Notes under the pieces: generated by a model
Told to the model about the DNA's origin: nothing
Database searches by the model: none
Seen by the model: the letters and a program-made list of their open reading frames with translations, nothing else
Part shown: positions 7,710-17,114 of the stretch, in pieces
How positions within the stretch are numbered: position 1 is the first letter of the stretch
Layout: each line of letters starts with the position of its first letter
Position numbers and translations under genes: made by a program
From: Desulfomonilaceae bacterium
GTDB taxonomy: Bacteria > Desulfobacterota > Desulfomonilia > Desulfomonilales > Desulfomonilaceae
Length of the DNA: 64,000 nucleotides
NCBI GenBank assembly: GCA_031082285.1
Contig: JAVHLK010000019.1
Coordinates: 1 to 64,000 of the forward strand
Direction: 5' to 3'

Positions 7710-9101
7710 TCATCCGGAGTGACTCATAGTCTCACCCGTGTCTTTCCATCTCCGCCTTATGACCAAACGCTGTATGGAGAGATACAGTCCGGTACCGGCA
7801 AGTGTACATACTATGGGCATCACGGGATGCCTGAATCTGTAGACATTAAGAGGGCCGACAGACGTGATGGTGAAGTACAACATAATCCCCAATAAGAACA
7901 CTCCTGCCGTCTCCTTATAAAGGCGCGCGCCAACAAGTCCCACTGCGGCCAAGACCATTGCTGTTGCCGTAAAAAGACCGAACATCAGATCAGTCAGGAA
8001 GAATGAAGGACTATCTCTTAGATCGATCATCCTCTTCTCCAGAAAGCTCTTCCCCGTTCTGTCTTTGATAGTGAGTGGAGGAGCACGATATCCAAACAAT
8101 CCAATCGTTCTTTCGGCACCAGGATATAGGAAGAATCTGAAAGCTGTTTTCGTGCCATAGGAAAACACCACCCAAGGATGCTTCATGATGCAATCGGCGA
8201 TCGACGCTTTCATCACGTCATAGTTGGCAGGAGCCTCATGGGGAGGAATGGGCCATTCTTTTTCCGGCAGTCTACGTGATCCGATTATCTTTCCCTGAGC
8301 AATATTTTCCCAGACAGGTACATATATGGAATAGAGGTTCCAGATTCCCGAAGTTGAAAATCCGCCAAAACCCGTTTGGACATAGTTCCTGAGATTCCAT
8401 GCTCCTATCGCGGGCATAGAGATCACCAGATATAACGCGATTATCGCAAGACCGTACAAGGCAGGACGAACCTTGGCCGTCACCCATATGAACAATCCTA
8501 AAGCCAGAATCCAGATGAGAAAATATCCAATTGGCCGCACATATGCCGATGCCGTTAGAGCTACAGCGGCAAAGAGAAGATCTCCGGCGCTCCGAGATTT
8601 CAGGAATCGCAAGAAACAGTACATGAACAAAGCCATCAACGCCGTGAAGAGCGTCTCAGACATGAGGAGACTTGCATAGGTGAAGGATAATGGTTCAAAA
8701 CTGTATAGCAAGGCACTTATCAAAGCCGCCTCTCTACAACCGGTCACCGTGAAAGCCATTTGAAAGACCAACAGAACGGTGAGGGTACTGAGAACTACTT
8801 GAATTATCACAGTCGCGATTTCAACATGACCGACCAGTAGGCCCAAACCCAGAAGTGCCGGATATCCAGGTGTTCTGAATACTTCCGGGTTGCCCTCAGT
8901 ATTGGAGAATGTGGAGGAGGTTAGTATGCTTTGGGCTAGATTAAGGTAGTCTATCGTGTCCGCATCATGGAAAGACAGCGACAAAGATCCGGTTGCCGCA
9001 AATGCAGCCACCGGAATTACCGCCCGAATCATCAACGCGATGAGCAATACTGACAATAGGCATTTTTCTTTGAACTTCATCGGATAAGGACACTTCCGCA
9101 T
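7710..9101 (-). CDS. Polytopic GT-C (GT39/ArnT-like) glycosyltransferase
   Basis: Integral membrane protein of 463 residues with roughly 10-12 hydrophobic segments. After the first membrane segment comes SFHDADTIDYLNLAQSILTS, which has the D-D/E-type acidic loop expected for GT-C enzymes of the PMT/ArnT group, then VFRTPGYPALLGLG, the R-x-P-x-Y-P motif common in PF13231-type proteins. Such proteins transfer a sugar from a polyprenyl-phosphate carrier on the periplasmic side. The window also encodes DPM1-like enzymes that could supply such donors. Family assignment is inferred from topology and these motifs; the substrate is unknown. Confidence 0.72.
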   Translation of the reverse strand: MRKCPYPMKFKEKCLLSVLLIALMIRAVIPVAAFAATGSLSLSFHDADTIDYLNLAQSILTSSTFSNTEGNPEVFRTPGYPALLGLGLLVGHVEIATVIIQVVLSTLTVLLVFQMAFTVTGCREAALISALLYSFEPLSFTYASLLMSETLFTALMALFMYCFLRFLKSRSAGDLLFAAVALTASAYVRPIGYFLIWILALGLFIWVTAKVRPALYGLAIIALYLVISMPAIGAWNLRNYVQTGFGGFSTSGIWNLYSIYVPVWENIAQGKIIGSRRLPEKEWPIPPHEAPANYDVMKASIADCIMKHPWVVFSYGTKTAFRFFLYPGAERTIGLFGYRAPPLTIKDRTGKSFLEKRMIDLRDSPSFFLTDLMFGLFTATAMVLAAVGLVGARLYKETAGVFLLGIMLYFTITSVGPLNVYRFRHPVMPIVCTLAGTGLYLSIQRLVIRRRWKDTGETMSHSG

Positions 9102-9274
9102 ATCATACTGGGTTGCATTTCACGTTCGGGGTTGAGGGTTCCTTTCTCTCGACTTTCCATCCATGATCTTTTATGTTTCTATGGCCTGATATTCTGATTG
9201 CCGGTACATCGGATGAAGGCTGACGGCGTTTATTTGGGTCTCGGCAACGATGAACATGACATGGGGATCGGACG

Positions 9275-10147
9275 ATGTGGACGGTCTACAATTGGTTGAA
9301 TAAAGTATGGCCTTGGTTCAAGAGAGTCATCCCTCCAAAGTACCACGAGTCTGCGCGTGCTCTTGCCAGGCACCTCGTCTCATTCCTCAGCGCGGGGTCC
9401 GGCTTCGAATGTCCAATCTGCAAAGGCCGTTTTCGGGAACTCTGGCCGTGGGGTCGCACAAACGAGTTGGTGCAATGCCCGGGCTGCGCGTCACAGGACA
9501 GAGAGAGAGCCATATATCTGTTTATGAAAAAAAGGACGAACATCTTTAATGATAATCTCAAGGTACTGCACCTTGCCCCTGAGTGGAGTCTTTCACTGGT
9601 TCTGAAAAATCTTCCCAACCTGGATTATGTTTCGGCTGACCTTGCAAAACCCTTTGCCATGGAGAAAATCGACATAACCCGTATCCCGCATCCTGATTCC
9701 TCATTCCACGCAGTAATCTGTTGCCATGTATTGGAACATATTCCCGATGACCGGAAAGCCATGTCCGAGATGTTACGGGTATTGAGGCCTGGCGGATGGG
9801 CACTCATAACCGTACCCGTACGAGATGCAGACACAACATATGAGGATCCCACGATCACCTCACGACAAGGCAAGCTCAAGGCATTCGGAGAGGGAAGTCA
9901 TGTTCGGTGGTACGGGAGAGACTTCAAAGAGCACTTGGCTGCGTCATGCTTTCTCGTCGATGTTGTCCGATTTGGAGAAGTCTTCACCGAACACGAGGCC
10001 CGGATCCACGCACTGATAACCAGAGATGACATGTATGTCTGTTCCAAGAAAACCGAAGATCAAGAAAGCCAACAGAATGAATCTACAGATTGCACAAACA
10101 GGAAGACAGAAGATTTATCCACAGATGACACAGATTCACACAGATGA
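9275..10147 (+). CDS. Methyltransferase with N-terminal zinc ribbon
   Basis: Class I methyltransferase of about 290 residues, one of few plus-strand genes here. Residues about 46-75 contain CPICKGRF and, about 20 residues later, CPGCASQDRER, a likely zinc ribbon. The core follows with VLHLAPEWSLSLVLKNLPNL, YVSADLAKPF, and FHAVICCHVLEHIPDDRKAM, a Methyltransf_11 layout in which motif I is divergent (no GxGxG). The last 25-30 codons (ESTDCTNRKTEDLSTDDTDS) are encoded by a dispersed CCACAGATGACACAGATT-type repeat, so the natural C-terminus was probably shorter, near residue 263. Flanked by minus-strand genes on both sides. Acceptor unknown. Confidence 0.78.
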   Translation: MWTVYNWLNKVWPWFKRVIPPKYHESARALARHLVSFLSAGSGFECPICKGRFRELWPWGRTNELVQCPGCASQDRERAIYLFMKKRTNIFNDNLKVLHLAPEWSLSLVLKNLPNLDYVSADLAKPFAMEKIDITRIPHPDSSFHAVICCHVLEHIPDDRKAMSEMLRVLRPGGWALITVPVRDADTTYEDPTITSRQGKLKAFGEGSHVRWYGRDFKEHLAASCFLVDVVRFGEVFTEHEARIHALITRDDMYVCSKKTEDQESQQNESTDCTNRKTEDLSTDDTDSHR

Positions 10148-10240
10148 GAAGACCCAATAGACCCTTTTCTTATTCTTACAATCTGTGTCCATCTGTGTAA
10201 TCTGTGGATTGTCTGCCTTCTCTTCTTTGTGTCTTTGCGG
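10072..10240. repeat. Inverted pair of CACAGATT/AATCTGTG repeats
   Basis: TCCACAGATGACACAGATTC (10114-10133) and the opposite-sense AATCTGTGTCCATCTGTGTA (10180-10199) flank a short spacer, so the region can fold into a long imperfect hairpin. The 30 bases 10180-10209 are identical to 2134-2163. The left half supplies the 3' end of the methyltransferase gene. Confidence 0.78.
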
Positions 10241-10258
10241 TTTGATTATCCTGATCTG

Positions 10259-11410
10259 TCATATGCGCTCTACCGTGCGCAAGACTTTTGTCCAAGACTT
10301 CTTCCACCGTTCCAAATTGAAGCCGAACTTCGCCGTTTCACGGGCCCTCAACCCAAGTCGTAATCTCTGTTCGTCATCTTCAACAAGCCCACTCAGGGCT
10401 TCGGTTAAGCACTCGGCTTCGGGTTCCACCAGGCGTCCGTTGTAACCATCGATAATAGCATTGGTTAGCCCCCCGACATTGGTGGCGACCACCGCACACC
10501 CGGCAGCCATTGCCTCAGTTGCGGAAAGGGTGATGGCCTCAAAAGCGATAGATGGGATCACTGCGATATCGTATTGCAGATGGACAGCTACCGATTCCTG
10601 GGCCATGTACTTTATAAACCGGACACGCGGATCGCTCTCAAATCGACTTCGGAGCCGATTCAGATCCGGTCCGTCGCCGGCAAAGGTGAGATCGATATTC
10701 GCGTGACGCGCGAGAAGGTTCTCGCCTACGATTTCCATGAGGCGAGAGCCTCTCAGTTCAATGAACCTGCGGGCACAGATAATCCTCACAGGGGTCTTCC
10801 ACGGTCGTGGAAGCTCGGGTTCCAAATCCTCCGGTATTTCCACGAAGTTTGGGATAACCCACACATTACCACTAGGTTTATCCGGTATTTGGGTGCGATA
10901 CCAGTTGAGAAAGTTGTAGTCTGCGCACACGCGATTGGGACAGTTCTCGAAATAGCGTTTCGCACGATATGCAACCCAACGCTTTCTCCAGTTCATTGGA
11001 AACGGCACCCAAAGCGGGATTCTTCTGAGAAAGAACCGGGCAGGAGCGTCCCAACTCAGGCCGTGCTGAATGGATATGCACTTCGGATTTCGGGTAGGCA
11101 CGCTGTCATGATACGCTCCAAATATAAGGATATCCTTTCCATATTCGATCCGGGACACGGCAGCATTATAGAGGTCTCGCCGGAAGTTGCTCCATACGGT
11201 ATTCGCCGTCGCAACGCCGACTACAACGAGAGGGCCGATCTTCCGTTCAAATGGAACAGAGGCGCACTGGAATATCAGTGGCTCTGCTCCAAGCTCGTTG
11301 ATCAAAGCGGCTAGATGCCAAAGGTAGGTTTGTATTCCCCCGATCGTCCTCTCCTGTCCGGTCGCATCGAGGAACTTGTTGTAGATAATGCCTACTTTCA
11401 GGTGGCCCAT
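10259..11410 (-). CDS. Glycosyltransferase family 4
   Basis: GT-B glycosyltransferase of 383 residues. The N-terminus reads MGHLKVGIIYNKFLDATGQE then RTIGGIQTYLWHLAALINEL, the acceptor-domain GGI-x-TYL pattern. The donor domain contains PVRIICARRFIELRGSRLME, LTFAGDGPDLNRLRSRFESD and VIPSIAFEAITLSATEAMAA, with E-x7-E spacing (E-A-I-T-L-S-A-T-E). The ATG at 11410 was kept because family sequence begins immediately. It lies directly downstream (62 bases) of the polytopic protein gene 11473-12933 on the same strand and probably shares its transcript. Sugar specificity is unknown. Confidence 0.88.
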   Translation of the reverse strand: MGHLKVGIIYNKFLDATGQERTIGGIQTYLWHLAALINELGAEPLIFQCASVPFERKIGPLVVVGVATANTVWSNFRRDLYNAAVSRIEYGKDILIFGAYHDSVPTRNPKCISIQHGLSWDAPARFFLRRIPLWVPFPMNWRKRWVAYRAKRYFENCPNRVCADYNFLNWYRTQIPDKPSGNVWVIPNFVEIPEDLEPELPRPWKTPVRIICARRFIELRGSRLMEIVGENLLARHANIDLTFAGDGPDLNRLRSRFESDPRVRFIKYMAQESVAVHLQYDIAVIPSIAFEAITLSATEAMAAGCAVVATNVGGLTNAIIDGYNGRLVEPEAECLTEALSGLVEDDEQRLRLGLRARETAKFGFNLERWKKSWTKVLRTVERI

Positions 11411-11472
11411 AAATCATTCCTCTTCAAAAGAAAGGCATGTAGACGATGCGAAATAGGGCTAAACGAGCGATG

Positions 11473-12933
11473 TCACTTCGGTGGCGGGAACTGAACCACG
11501 CCGGTGAGTCCTAAGAGCAAACCCATGAACAATTGGCCGGCAAACAGCAACGCCAGGATGCCTATCGTGCCCTTGGAGTGATCAAGAGCCGGCCTCAACT
11601 TGTGATCAATACCTACCAGAGCACCAAAGACTGAAACGTACAACAGAGGCGTGAAAGCACTCATATATCGAGCTAAGGACCCTACTGTTGTCGAGACCAT
11701 GACCAACGTCGTCACAGATGAGAGCAGACAGGCTATGGCCGGCAGTCGAAGCGAGCGGCCTTTCGGAAGGTACTTGAAATACCAAGGGAGGACAAGACAG
11801 AGTAGGAGAAGAGGGGTAGTGATGAATATCGAACAGGCAAGTTGAAGATATATATACACATCACCATAAATCAGGTCTCCGAATGGGTACCTCAGGTAGG
11901 GGAATTTCTCCGTAACCGCGGGGAGTGCCAATAGATAATGATATAACTGAAATGGGATTCGGCGCAGACTGAAGTAGTCGCCGTGCAGGATGGTGTGCAC
12001 GTACGTAATGTAGCGTGGAAACATCAGGTGCGATCGCCCAAAATCAAAGAAACTTCCAAACCTTAGATAGTTGTAAGTAAGCAGACCTGTGCCAAATATG
12101 CTGACAGGTACTGCCAACACACATAGTTGTTTAGACCGTAACCAGAACTCGCCACCCCGAGTGAGGGACCAAGCAAAATACAGAAAGCAGAAAGTTATCG
12201 GATAGATTGCCAACTCTGCTCTGCACCCGATTGAAGACCCGAAGAGAATCCCGGAAAGAGCGAAATTCATTGTAGTATGACGGCGGTCGACCAATCCTCT
12301 CAGCAAGAAATACGATCCCGCCAGAAGAAAGGCACAGCCCATTGCCATTGACTCGTTGTACACGACCGGTGCGCCGGCGAGGTAAAGCTGTGGTCCTGAT
12401 ATGCCAAAACCTGCCCACACGTAATAGAATACCCAGACTCTCGAACTTGGCCATACGACTTGTCGAATCTTCCACATGATGCTTCCCATGGACAGAAAGC
12501 TTAACCAGACGCTTAGAACAACTACTGACCCTGTCGAATATGAAGTACCCGTAAGCTTCACGGATAGGACACGAAAGATAGCGGGCAATGGCTCGTGCTG
12601 GAAGTAGTACTTGCCGTTGAATATGAGGCCGTCCATCAAATAAGGGTAAGGCAGGCTTGGGTCCAAGGGATCGTGCGCCTTGAGTCGAGACGGATCAACC
12701 GGTTGTTTGAGGTGGAGTTGACCGGACAAAAAGCTTTCTGCAAGCATCTCGTAGTTCGGCACTCCGGGCCGTTCGGTAAACCGAAATGAAAACGACGTGT
12801 TGAGAAATAGGTACACAAGAAGTAACACGGAGGCAAGCGCAGCCGACAAGATTATCCTGTTCCGGCGGGTGTGAGCTTGCCGATTGCCTGAATAATTGGC
12901 GACTTCCCGGGGATGCAAGGATTCTTGAGACAT
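11473..12933 (-). CDS. Polytopic membrane protein, possible GT-C transferase
   Basis: 486-residue protein with about 11-12 hydrophobic segments. After the first membrane helix (near residues 28-48) a long periplasmic-type loop contains YEMLAESFLSGQLHLKQPVD, DPSLPYPYLMDGLIFNGKYY and FQHEPLPAIFRVLSVKL, a loop pattern I recognise from uncharacterised membrane proteins of glycan loci. The topology resembles GT39/GT83-like GT-C enzymes, but a clear catalytic acidic motif is not visible, so function is left open. The final residues (TGVVQFPPPK) are proline-rich. G+C is lower than in the housekeeping genes to the right. Confidence 0.65.
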   Translation of the reverse strand: MSQESLHPREVANYSGNRQAHTRRNRIILSAALASVLLLVYLFLNTSFSFRFTERPGVPNYEMLAESFLSGQLHLKQPVDPSRLKAHDPLDPSLPYPYLMDGLIFNGKYYFQHEPLPAIFRVLSVKLTGTSYSTGSVVVLSVWLSFLSMGSIMWKIRQVVWPSSRVWVFYYVWAGFGISGPQLYLAGAPVVYNESMAMGCAFLLAGSYFLLRGLVDRRHTTMNFALSGILFGSSIGCRAELAIYPITFCFLYFAWSLTRGGEFWLRSKQLCVLAVPVSIFGTGLLTYNYLRFGSFFDFGRSHLMFPRYITYVHTILHGDYFSLRRIPFQLYHYLLALPAVTEKFPYLRYPFGDLIYGDVYIYLQLACSIFITTPLLLLCLVLPWYFKYLPKGRSLRLPAIACLLSSVTTLVMVSTTVGSLARYMSAFTPLLYVSVFGALVGIDHKLRPALDHSKGTIGILALLFAGQLFMGLLLGLTGVVQFPPPK

Positions 12934-13022
12934 TACAGTTTACACAGAACCTGGTTGAAAGCGATTACCGGCCTCAAAACGATAACCGAACGCACTCATT
13001 CTTGTTGTTGCAACCGGAAGGA

Positions 13023-13976
13023 CTATCGGTTCAAGACTCGTGTGTCTCTCAGGAAAGTCAAGTAGCCGACGGGCAACATGATTCCCCAAAGAACTTTGGC
13101 CCAACTGTTCTTGAGATCTCGTACCTGAGCACGTAAGCTCAGCCCACGATGGAAACAGAAGCGGCTGTAGTGAATTGCAGACTTGGAATAAAAGATGGGA
13201 GCACGGAAGAACCAGTCCAATTGTTCATTAAGACGAACCAAATGGAGCAGGCTTACAGGACCGGCAATAACCGACGGATCAAGCTTCCTCGAGATCGACT
13301 GTGGGTGCACCCAGTAAATTCTCAGAATCTCGTTCACCCATCTGATTTGGTATTTGCGAGCCATCCTGAAAAGGATGACACTTTCCGGGATACTCCGGAA
13401 GTCAGGCATTTCGGGAAATGGGAACTCCCTCATGACTTCGGTGCGGATCGCCAACCACTTTTCCCCCCTCACCTTGTGACTGTGCCAGAGATCCAAAAAG
13501 TCTGTGTCCATAACGTCGAGAGGGAATTTCGAGCCCACTAGATCTCCGTTTTGATCCCGGCATAAAACTCCTATTCCTGCGTAGTGCTCCTTCGTATCCT
13601 CGGGAATGGAATCCCAATAATGGTTGAGTCTTTCCAGCGCTTCGGGAATGCATTCGTCATCCGCGTCGAGTATAATGAAGAGTCTGCCTAGGGCCTTTTG
13701 CACGCCGAAGTTGATCGCGCCGTGCTTGCCGGTGTTGGGCAGGCGGTAGTAGCGTATTGGAAAGGAGCAACCTTCTTCCTGCCAAGCTCTCACGAGGACA
13801 TCGGTTTGGTCAGTGCCCATATCGACCACAACCCATTCAAAATCTTGAGAGACCTGCCGTCTCAAGCTTTCGAAAGGTCTGTGGATAGTGTCCGCAGCTT
13901 GGTAAGCCGATGTGAAAACTGTGAACAGAATCGAAAATTCTCTGTCACAATCTCCCTGTCGAGGGGAATTCATCAC
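13023..13976 (-). CDS. Glycosyltransferase family 2
   Basis: Inverting GT-A glycosyltransferase, about 317 residues. The start of the fold reads ILFTVFTSAYQAADTIHRPF, followed by LRRQVSQDFEWVVVDMGTDQ (nucleotide-binding loop), NTGKHGAINFGVQKALGRLF and IILDADDECIPEALERL, in which DADD is the metal-binding DXD. C-terminal sequence FPEMPDFRSIPESVILFRMA and RWVNEILRIYWVHPQSISRK is typical for single-domain polysaccharide GT2 enzymes. It lies 57 bases downstream of the flippase gene on the same strand. Substrate unknown. Confidence 0.9.
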   Translation of the reverse strand: MMNSPRQGDCDREFSILFTVFTSAYQAADTIHRPFESLRRQVSQDFEWVVVDMGTDQTDVLVRAWQEEGCSFPIRYYRLPNTGKHGAINFGVQKALGRLFIILDADDECIPEALERLNHYWDSIPEDTKEHYAGIGVLCRDQNGDLVGSKFPLDVMDTDFLDLWHSHKVRGEKWLAIRTEVMREFPFPEMPDFRSIPESVILFRMARKYQIRWVNEILRIYWVHPQSISRKLDPSVIAGPVSLLHLVRLNEQLDWFFRAPIFYSKSAIHYSRFCFHRGLSLRAQVRDLKNSWAKVLWGIMLPVGYLTFLRDTRVLNR

Positions 13977-14033
13977 CGGGTTCAGACTCTCAATGCGGTC
14001 ATTGTCTTCTGAGGCATCGAAGTAATAGCTGAA

Positions 14034-15536
14034 TCAACGAAAAGGCCTGGCTACCTGTCCGGCGAGATTCAGGCACCAGGGTCTGAGTGTTGGTGAGGAC
14101 AATGCCACTGCGACAGAGGCAAGACCGGCTAACAAAGCTATGCACGCAGCTTGGCCAATAGAGGATGCCGGCATCGGAATAGCCACTCGACCCAAGGTGA
14201 CAACCGCCAGCGATACGGTCAGTGGCCACAGCAAACCGAACACAATGTAACGGCCCAGTCTGCCGGGAATAAGGCGCTTGTGCATCACGGGTAAGCCTAC
14301 CAAGAGCATTCCAAGATTTCCCAGTATACTCGCACCGGCGGCCCCCATCCCACCACAGCGGTTAGCCAGCATAATAAAGGAGGGAATCCAAACCAAGAGT
14401 GTCCCGGAGTATACGGCAACAGCGAGAGAAGTCCATCCATAAGCATATTGAAGAGTCACCGGCATCCACATCAGCTGAGTCAATAATGTTCCTATAGCGA
14501 AAAGGGTTAATATGGGACCGGCCTGTCCCGCAATTGAAGGATCTCTCGTCCACAGCACAAGAATCTCATGCGAAAAGAAGGCCAGGGTAAGGCCTGCAGG
14601 TATCAAGACCGCGGATAGGAGCTGGCAAGTGAAGTGATAGAGGCCGTCCAACTGATGCTTCGCATCCTGTTGGATCAGACCCGCGAACTTGGGAAACAGG
14701 GCAATGCGTATGGGGCTCACAAGCAGTGGCAAAACCTTCGCGGCCGCAGTAGCTACACTGTAGTAGCCAACCACTTCCAACGGTACGAGTTTAGTGAGCA
14801 TAATCTTGTCGAGTCTCGTCATCACCATTCCGATTACATTGATGCCCAGAATCCCCGAAGAAAAACGCCAGATATCACGGAAAAGTCCAATGCGGAAGCG
14901 AGCCGTGTGACCGCTCATAGGTAGGCTTAACCACAGCGCCGCACCAAGAACTGCCGTTTCAATCAAGTTCATGAAGATCTGACACGCCAGGAATACCTGA
15001 ATTGTAGGCGCCCCGAGCCATAACAGACACACTGTACCCACATATCGTACGGTACTGGTGACGGCGGTGATAGCCTTGGCGAGAACCTGTCTCTGCAGAC
15101 CCAGTAGGCCTCCCGTATAGAAGCCTACCGGCCAATGGAGCCCAATTGCCACAGCCCCAAGAATCATTGCCTGATGAACGGTATCTTGCGAAAGCTTTCC
15201 GTGGTTAATCCAGTGCTGCGAAAGGGGCGATGCCAGAAGGATCAAGCCAACAAGAACCACGGCTGAGACGAGCCCTCCTAACATCTCCACCGTACGGACC
15301 ATGTCTCTGGATTGCGCCCTGCCGTTTTCAACAACCGACAGTCGGGCCAGCTCACGATTCAAGGTAAAACCTACGCCCAGATCCATAACGCCGGCAAAGC
15401 CTTTGATCGCCCCCACGAGCCCCACGAGACCGTACGCTTCTATTCCCATCATCTTTATGAAGACCGGTGCAAAACACAGACCCAACAAGGCCTGCCAGCC
15501 CGCCCCAAAGTAGTTCGCGACAACGTTCCACTGCAC
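14034..15536 (-). CDS. Oligosaccharide-unit flippase (Wzx/MVF superfamily)
   Basis: 500-residue integral membrane protein with about 12-14 hydrophobic segments. It begins MQWNVVANYFGAGWQALLGL and contains IKMMGIEAYGLVGLVGAIKG, the G-x-E-x-Y/F-G pattern in the first repeat of polysaccharide-biosynthesis flippases (PF01943/PF13440). These proteins move undecaprenyl-diphosphate-linked oligosaccharides across the inner membrane. It is the only flippase in the window, which suggests that the products of the surrounding transferases are exported by a Wzx-type route. A tyrosine-kinase/Wzz or Wzy partner was not recognised inside the window. Confidence 0.86.
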   Translation of the reverse strand: MQWNVVANYFGAGWQALLGLCFAPVFIKMMGIEAYGLVGLVGAIKGFAGVMDLGVGFTLNRELARLSVVENGRAQSRDMVRTVEMLGGLVSAVVLVGLILLASPLSQHWINHGKLSQDTVHQAMILGAVAIGLHWPVGFYTGGLLGLQRQVLAKAITAVTSTVRYVGTVCLLWLGAPTIQVFLACQIFMNLIETAVLGAALWLSLPMSGHTARFRIGLFRDIWRFSSGILGINVIGMVMTRLDKIMLTKLVPLEVVGYYSVATAAAKVLPLLVSPIRIALFPKFAGLIQQDAKHQLDGLYHFTCQLLSAVLIPAGLTLAFFSHEILVLWTRDPSIAGQAGPILTLFAIGTLLTQLMWMPVTLQYAYGWTSLAVAVYSGTLLVWIPSFIMLANRCGGMGAAGASILGNLGMLLVGLPVMHKRLIPGRLGRYIVFGLLWPLTVSLAVVTLGRVAIPMPASSIGQAACIALLAGLASVAVALSSPTLRPWCLNLAGQVARPFR

Positions 15537-16321
15537 GTGTGATCCGGATTTGTGTCTCTTGATCGTTATCCTATTCCCCGTGCAAGTCTCCCGGTTGAAA
15601 ATCTGGCTTCCGATTCAATAAACGGCCCATGAAGGCGTGCTCCTAAAGCGTCCAAGATCATTGTGGATCGCTTGTGGGGACAAGAACAAGGCACTCTCAC
15701 TCGGAATGAACCAATCATGGAACGGCGTCGGCCACTCTTCCAACGCTTCAGATAGCCGGCAACGTGAAATGGCTTCACTACAAAGCCGGATCAAACCGAC
15801 GACAGTCAAAGGGAATCCGTACCGGCCCATAAGCCTCCTGAGCCAAAGTAAGACCCCCAAGGCCATTATTTCCAAACGGCAGACCCGGCGGATAACACAA
15901 AGACTTGAAATTTGGTTGATAACGAACCGGCATCCATGAATTTTTACCGGACGAATGAAGTGATCTCGGTCGCAATGTGAGCTATGGATTGCTTCGTCTG
16001 AGAAGTGTTCTGGAGCAATTGAGATCTTCAGATGCCGTGTTCATTCACAAGGGCACAGGTGATCCGGGTCATTGTACACAACTCCGTCCCATAGGCTGGA
16101 CGATATGTCATTGATTTTACGCACATTAACAGGCGTCCGCTCACGAAGTCCGTCGTCCGGTCCTCTGTTGCATCTTTTTTGCTTCCGCCATAGCAACCAA
16201 AGTCATTATAGAGCCGGCTCGCAGTCCGGTCAAGCTGAGGGGAAGCCGCCGACTCATTTCGAAGTGAACGGCTTTCGGGATTTCGGGCTCGTCAATTTCC
16301 CGTCTCGACAAAGAGGCTGCG
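15537..16321. other. Gene-poor stretch, possible gene remnant
   Basis: About 785 bases without a supported gene. The longest open minus frame (from a stop near 16055 to 15615) encodes LRRLMGRYGFPLTVVGLIRL and EEWPTPFHDWFIPSESALFL but has no convincing start, no Shine-Dalgarno sequence and no family I recognise; it may be the decayed end of a lost gene. No palindromic repeat of the types seen elsewhere was found here. Confidence 0.5.
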
Positions 16322-17110
16322 TCAGGTTCGTGAACCGATCAGCATGAGCGAAGCGCCAATCGGCACACGAGCAATCAGCCTCGTTTCCAGCTTCATGGCC
16401 AACTTTAGGAGCCGGTTAACCGCGTTGTTGGGAGGGCGAAACCCGCATTCAACGGTTCGGGCGACAGAGTTCGGGCGTCGAAGAATCCTATTTCTTAGGA
16501 AAAGCAACGGCACCAGGAAACCGCCCCAGTATCGAATGTCTCGGACCATAAGGGGGACGCCATCGAGAACCCTATTCAAACTCACCTTATCGTACCTTCT
16601 CAAATGGCCGGTTGCCTTATCATAGGCCCCCAGAAAGAGACTAAGAGCCGGAACGTTGATCATCAACAGACCGCCCGGCTTCAGATGACGGACAGCGGAA
16701 AGGACGAGACCGGCATCATCCGGAATATGTTCAATTATGTCGAACAACAAGACAATGTCATACGTTTCGAGGTATTCCTTGCACTCCTGCCTTATATCGT
16801 AGAAGAGTTTTCTCCCCCGCCCCGTTACGGCTTTCTGGAGGACGGACAGGTTCAGATCCACCCCGTCAATTCTCCACTGAGTAACCTGTTCCAACTGCTT
16901 AATCAGAATGCCTGTGCCGCACCCGACCTCCATGACTTTCAAAGGCGCCTCAATGTTGACGTCCATATCTCTGAGGGAACACATAAGCACGTTGAACCGC
17001 CATTCAAACCAGAAGTGGTCCGCGGATGCCGCTCCGTACCACTCGTCAGCAAAGCTCACCTCACCGGTCAACGGGCTTATGAATTGTATGTCTTTATCGG
17101 TTGTAGTCAA
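16322..17110 (-). CDS. Class I SAM-dependent methyltransferase
   Basis: 262-residue methyltransferase of the Methyltransf_23 type. It begins with ISPLTGEVSFADEWYGAASA and DHFWFEWRFNVL, then motif I LKVMEVGCGTGILIKQLEQV, DGVDLNLSVLQKAV, and the core YDIVLLFDIIEHIPDDAGLV. KPGGLLMINVPALSLFLGAY and ATGHLRRYDK follow, a signature also seen in proteins next to dolichol-phosphate mannosyltransferase homologues. Indeed its start lies only 4 bases after the stop of the DPM1-like gene 17115-18149, so the two are one transcriptional unit. Acceptor unknown; a polyprenyl-linked glycan is plausible from context. Confidence 0.85.
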   Translation of the reverse strand: MTTTDKDIQFISPLTGEVSFADEWYGAASADHFWFEWRFNVLMCSLRDMDVNIEAPLKVMEVGCGTGILIKQLEQVTQWRIDGVDLNLSVLQKAVTGRGRKLFYDIRQECKEYLETYDIVLLFDIIEHIPDDAGLVLSAVRHLKPGGLLMINVPALSLFLGAYDKATGHLRRYDKVSLNRVLDGVPLMVRDIRYWGGFLVPLLFLRNRILRRPNSVARTVECGFRPPNNAVNRLLKLAMKLETRLIARVPIGASLMLIGSRT

Positions 17111-17114
17111 AGGC

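Noticed and set aside
15537-16321. A further glycan gene in the minus frame ending at 15615
   Set aside because: No start, ribosome-binding site or recognisable motif; listed only as a gene-poor stretch.
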